Shown: in pieces, positions 5,671 through 6,380 of the stretch
Position numbering within the stretch: the stretch's first letter is position 1
Layout of the letters: the number at the start of each line of letters is the position of its first letter
NCBI GenBank assembly: GCA_938005345.1
Contig: CALLNG010000391.1
Location: 1-6,380 of the forward strand
Direction: 5' to 3'
DNA from: an uncultured Clostridia bacterium
Lineage (GTDB): Bacteria; Bacillota; Clostridia; RUG12999
DNA: 6,380 nt
The notes under the pieces: model-generated
Database searches by the model: none
What the model saw: the letters and a program-made list of their open reading frames with translations, nothing else
Told to the model about the DNA's origin: nothing
Position numbers and translations under genes: made by a program

Positions 5671-6380
5671 TTATGTTAACCGGCCTGTTTTGTTCAGCAT
5701 GCGGTAAACTGCTGCCATTCCCTGCTCCCGCAGCATATGTTCCTGCGGTGCAAAACTGCCGTCCGGCATGCCGCTAATCAATCCATACGAATAGGCTTTT
5801 TGCACATAATCCTTTGCCCATTCACTGATTTGATTCTCGTCCACAATCCCCACATCATTTTCTGGCTGCGAGGTATCTGATATAAACGCCTCATAGATCT
5901 CCACGAGGATTTTTGCCATCTCTTCGCGCGTGATGCTCCCCTCCGGATTAACTCCCGTGCCATCGCCTTCGATATAGCCAAGGTCATACGCAGTTTGCAT
6001 AACATCGGCATACCATGCATCAGCTGGAACGTCGGCGAATCCTCCCGTATAAGGTGTGAATTCCGCTTCCAGGCCGCGCAGCACCATAGCTAGGAATTCC
6101 GCGCGCGTCATCGTATCCTGCAAATTGAGCTTGCCGTTTTCATCGCCGCTCACAATATGTTGCTCCACGAGCGTTTGGATTTCTTGCTGCGCCCAGTGCC
6201 CTTCCAGTTCAGACAGATCCGGTGTCACAGCCGGTGTGGGCGTCTGTTCCGGTCCAGCTGTTGGATTCGCTGTAGGCGTCGGGGTCGGTGTAGCCGTTGG
6301 CGTTACCACGGTGCTGCCACCGCCGCCGCTGGTACTCCCGCCACCGCCGCTGCTCCCACTGCCACCGCCGCCGTGCGAAG
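5671..6380 (-). CDS. Cell-surface protein C-terminus: Gly/Ser and Thr-Pro linkers plus three SLH domains (N-terminus off the right edge)
   Basis: The frame is open to the window edge, showing the last 235 residues; the start lies outside. Numbering from the first visible residue, 1-23 is a Gly/Ser linker with three GGGGS units, and 24-53 is a Thr/Pro linker (TPTPTPT-like). Three S-layer homology domains follow: about 58-103 (GHWAQ ... MTRAEF), 114-162 (FADVPADAWY ... ITREEM) and 180-228 (SEWAKDYVQKA ... MLREQG). SLH triplets bind pyruvylated secondary cell-wall polymers and anchor proteins to the Firmicute surface. The R of TRAE/TREE/LREQ is retained in all three, although the third repeat is the most divergent (LREQ for TRAE). 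What the protein displays is unknown because its N-terminal part is missing. The gene ends 11 nt before a strong terminator, and no functional link to the hyd genes is evident. Confidence 0.93.
   Translation of the reverse strand, partial: SHGGGGSGSSGGGGSTSGGGGSTVVTPTATPTPTPTANPTAGPEQTPTPAVTPDLSELEGHWAQQEIQTLVEQHIVSGDENGKLNLQDTMTRAEFLAMVLRGLEAEFTPYTGGFADVPADAWYADVMQTAYDLGYIEGDGTGVNPEGSITREEMAKILVEIYEAFISDTSQPENDVGIVDENQISEWAKDYVQKAYSYGLISGMPDGSFAPQEHMLREQGMAAVYRMLNKTGRLT
6310..6378 (-). repeat. Low-complexity Gly/Ser-coding repeat in the linker of the SLH protein
   Basis: On the minus strand GGCGGCGGTGGCAG-like units of about 15 bp recur three times with small changes and encode GGGGS-type units. 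The tract is GC-rich, unlike its flanks, and prone to slippage. It marks the flexible linker between the missing N-terminal part and the SLH anchor. Confidence 0.7.

Noticed and set aside
5581..5680. Two GTTAAC palindromes (5581-5586 and 5675-5680)
   Set aside because: Six-base palindromes with no flanking symmetry, one within the end of the SLH coding region. Likely chance.
1..6380. tRNA, rRNA, CRISPR arrays, insertion sequences or attachment sites
   Set aside because: No cloverleaf, no regularly spaced repeats, no transposase or integrase reading frame and no terminal inverted repeats were seen.

Overview
The window carries a run of genes that all read on the minus strand (right to left). 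It most likely comes from an anaerobic Clostridia-type Firmicute. The evidence is a complete [FeFe]-hydrogenase maturation set, a three-domain S-layer homology (SLH) protein, a secreted protein with copper-amine-oxidase-N-like and WG-repeat domains, strong Shine-Dalgarno sites (GGAGG-type) and consensus housekeeping (SigA-like) promoters. Base composition is moderate, which would suit a gut or rumen Clostridia lineage, but the exact lineage cannot be read from the sequence.

Layout in the direction of transcription. (1) 6380-5671: C-terminal part of a surface protein with a Gly/Ser linker, a Thr-Pro linker and three SLH domains, closed by a strong intrinsic terminator (5622-5659). (2) 5619-5590: a near-perfect SigA promoter (TTGACA, 18 bp, TATAAT). 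(3) About 5583-5379: a leader RNA of about 205 nt with a strong terminator hairpin plus U7 tract before the first gene, and an upstream segment that can form a competing antiterminator. (4) 5378-1456: four closely packed genes: a TM1266-type small protein, hydE, hydG and hydF. (5) 1447-1420: a promoter directly after hydF, driving (6) 1355-1: the N-terminal 451 residues of a secreted WG-repeat protein that runs off the left edge.

HydG (tyrosine lyase making CO, cyanide and a Fe(CO)2(CN) synthon), HydE (radical-SAM enzyme acting on that synthon) and HydF (GTPase and scaffold) together build the [2Fe] subcluster of the H-cluster of [FeFe] hydrogenases. The TM1266-type protein is a family partner of unknown biochemical role, usually called a putative hydrogenase-system regulator. 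The hydrogenase structural gene is not in the window.

The most interesting element is the leader between promoter and operon. It has mutually exclusive terminator and antiterminator pairings, a structured central hairpin, and an open frame with its own strong ribosome binding site. It matches no riboswitch class I can recognise by eye and is a candidate cis-regulator of H-cluster assembly.
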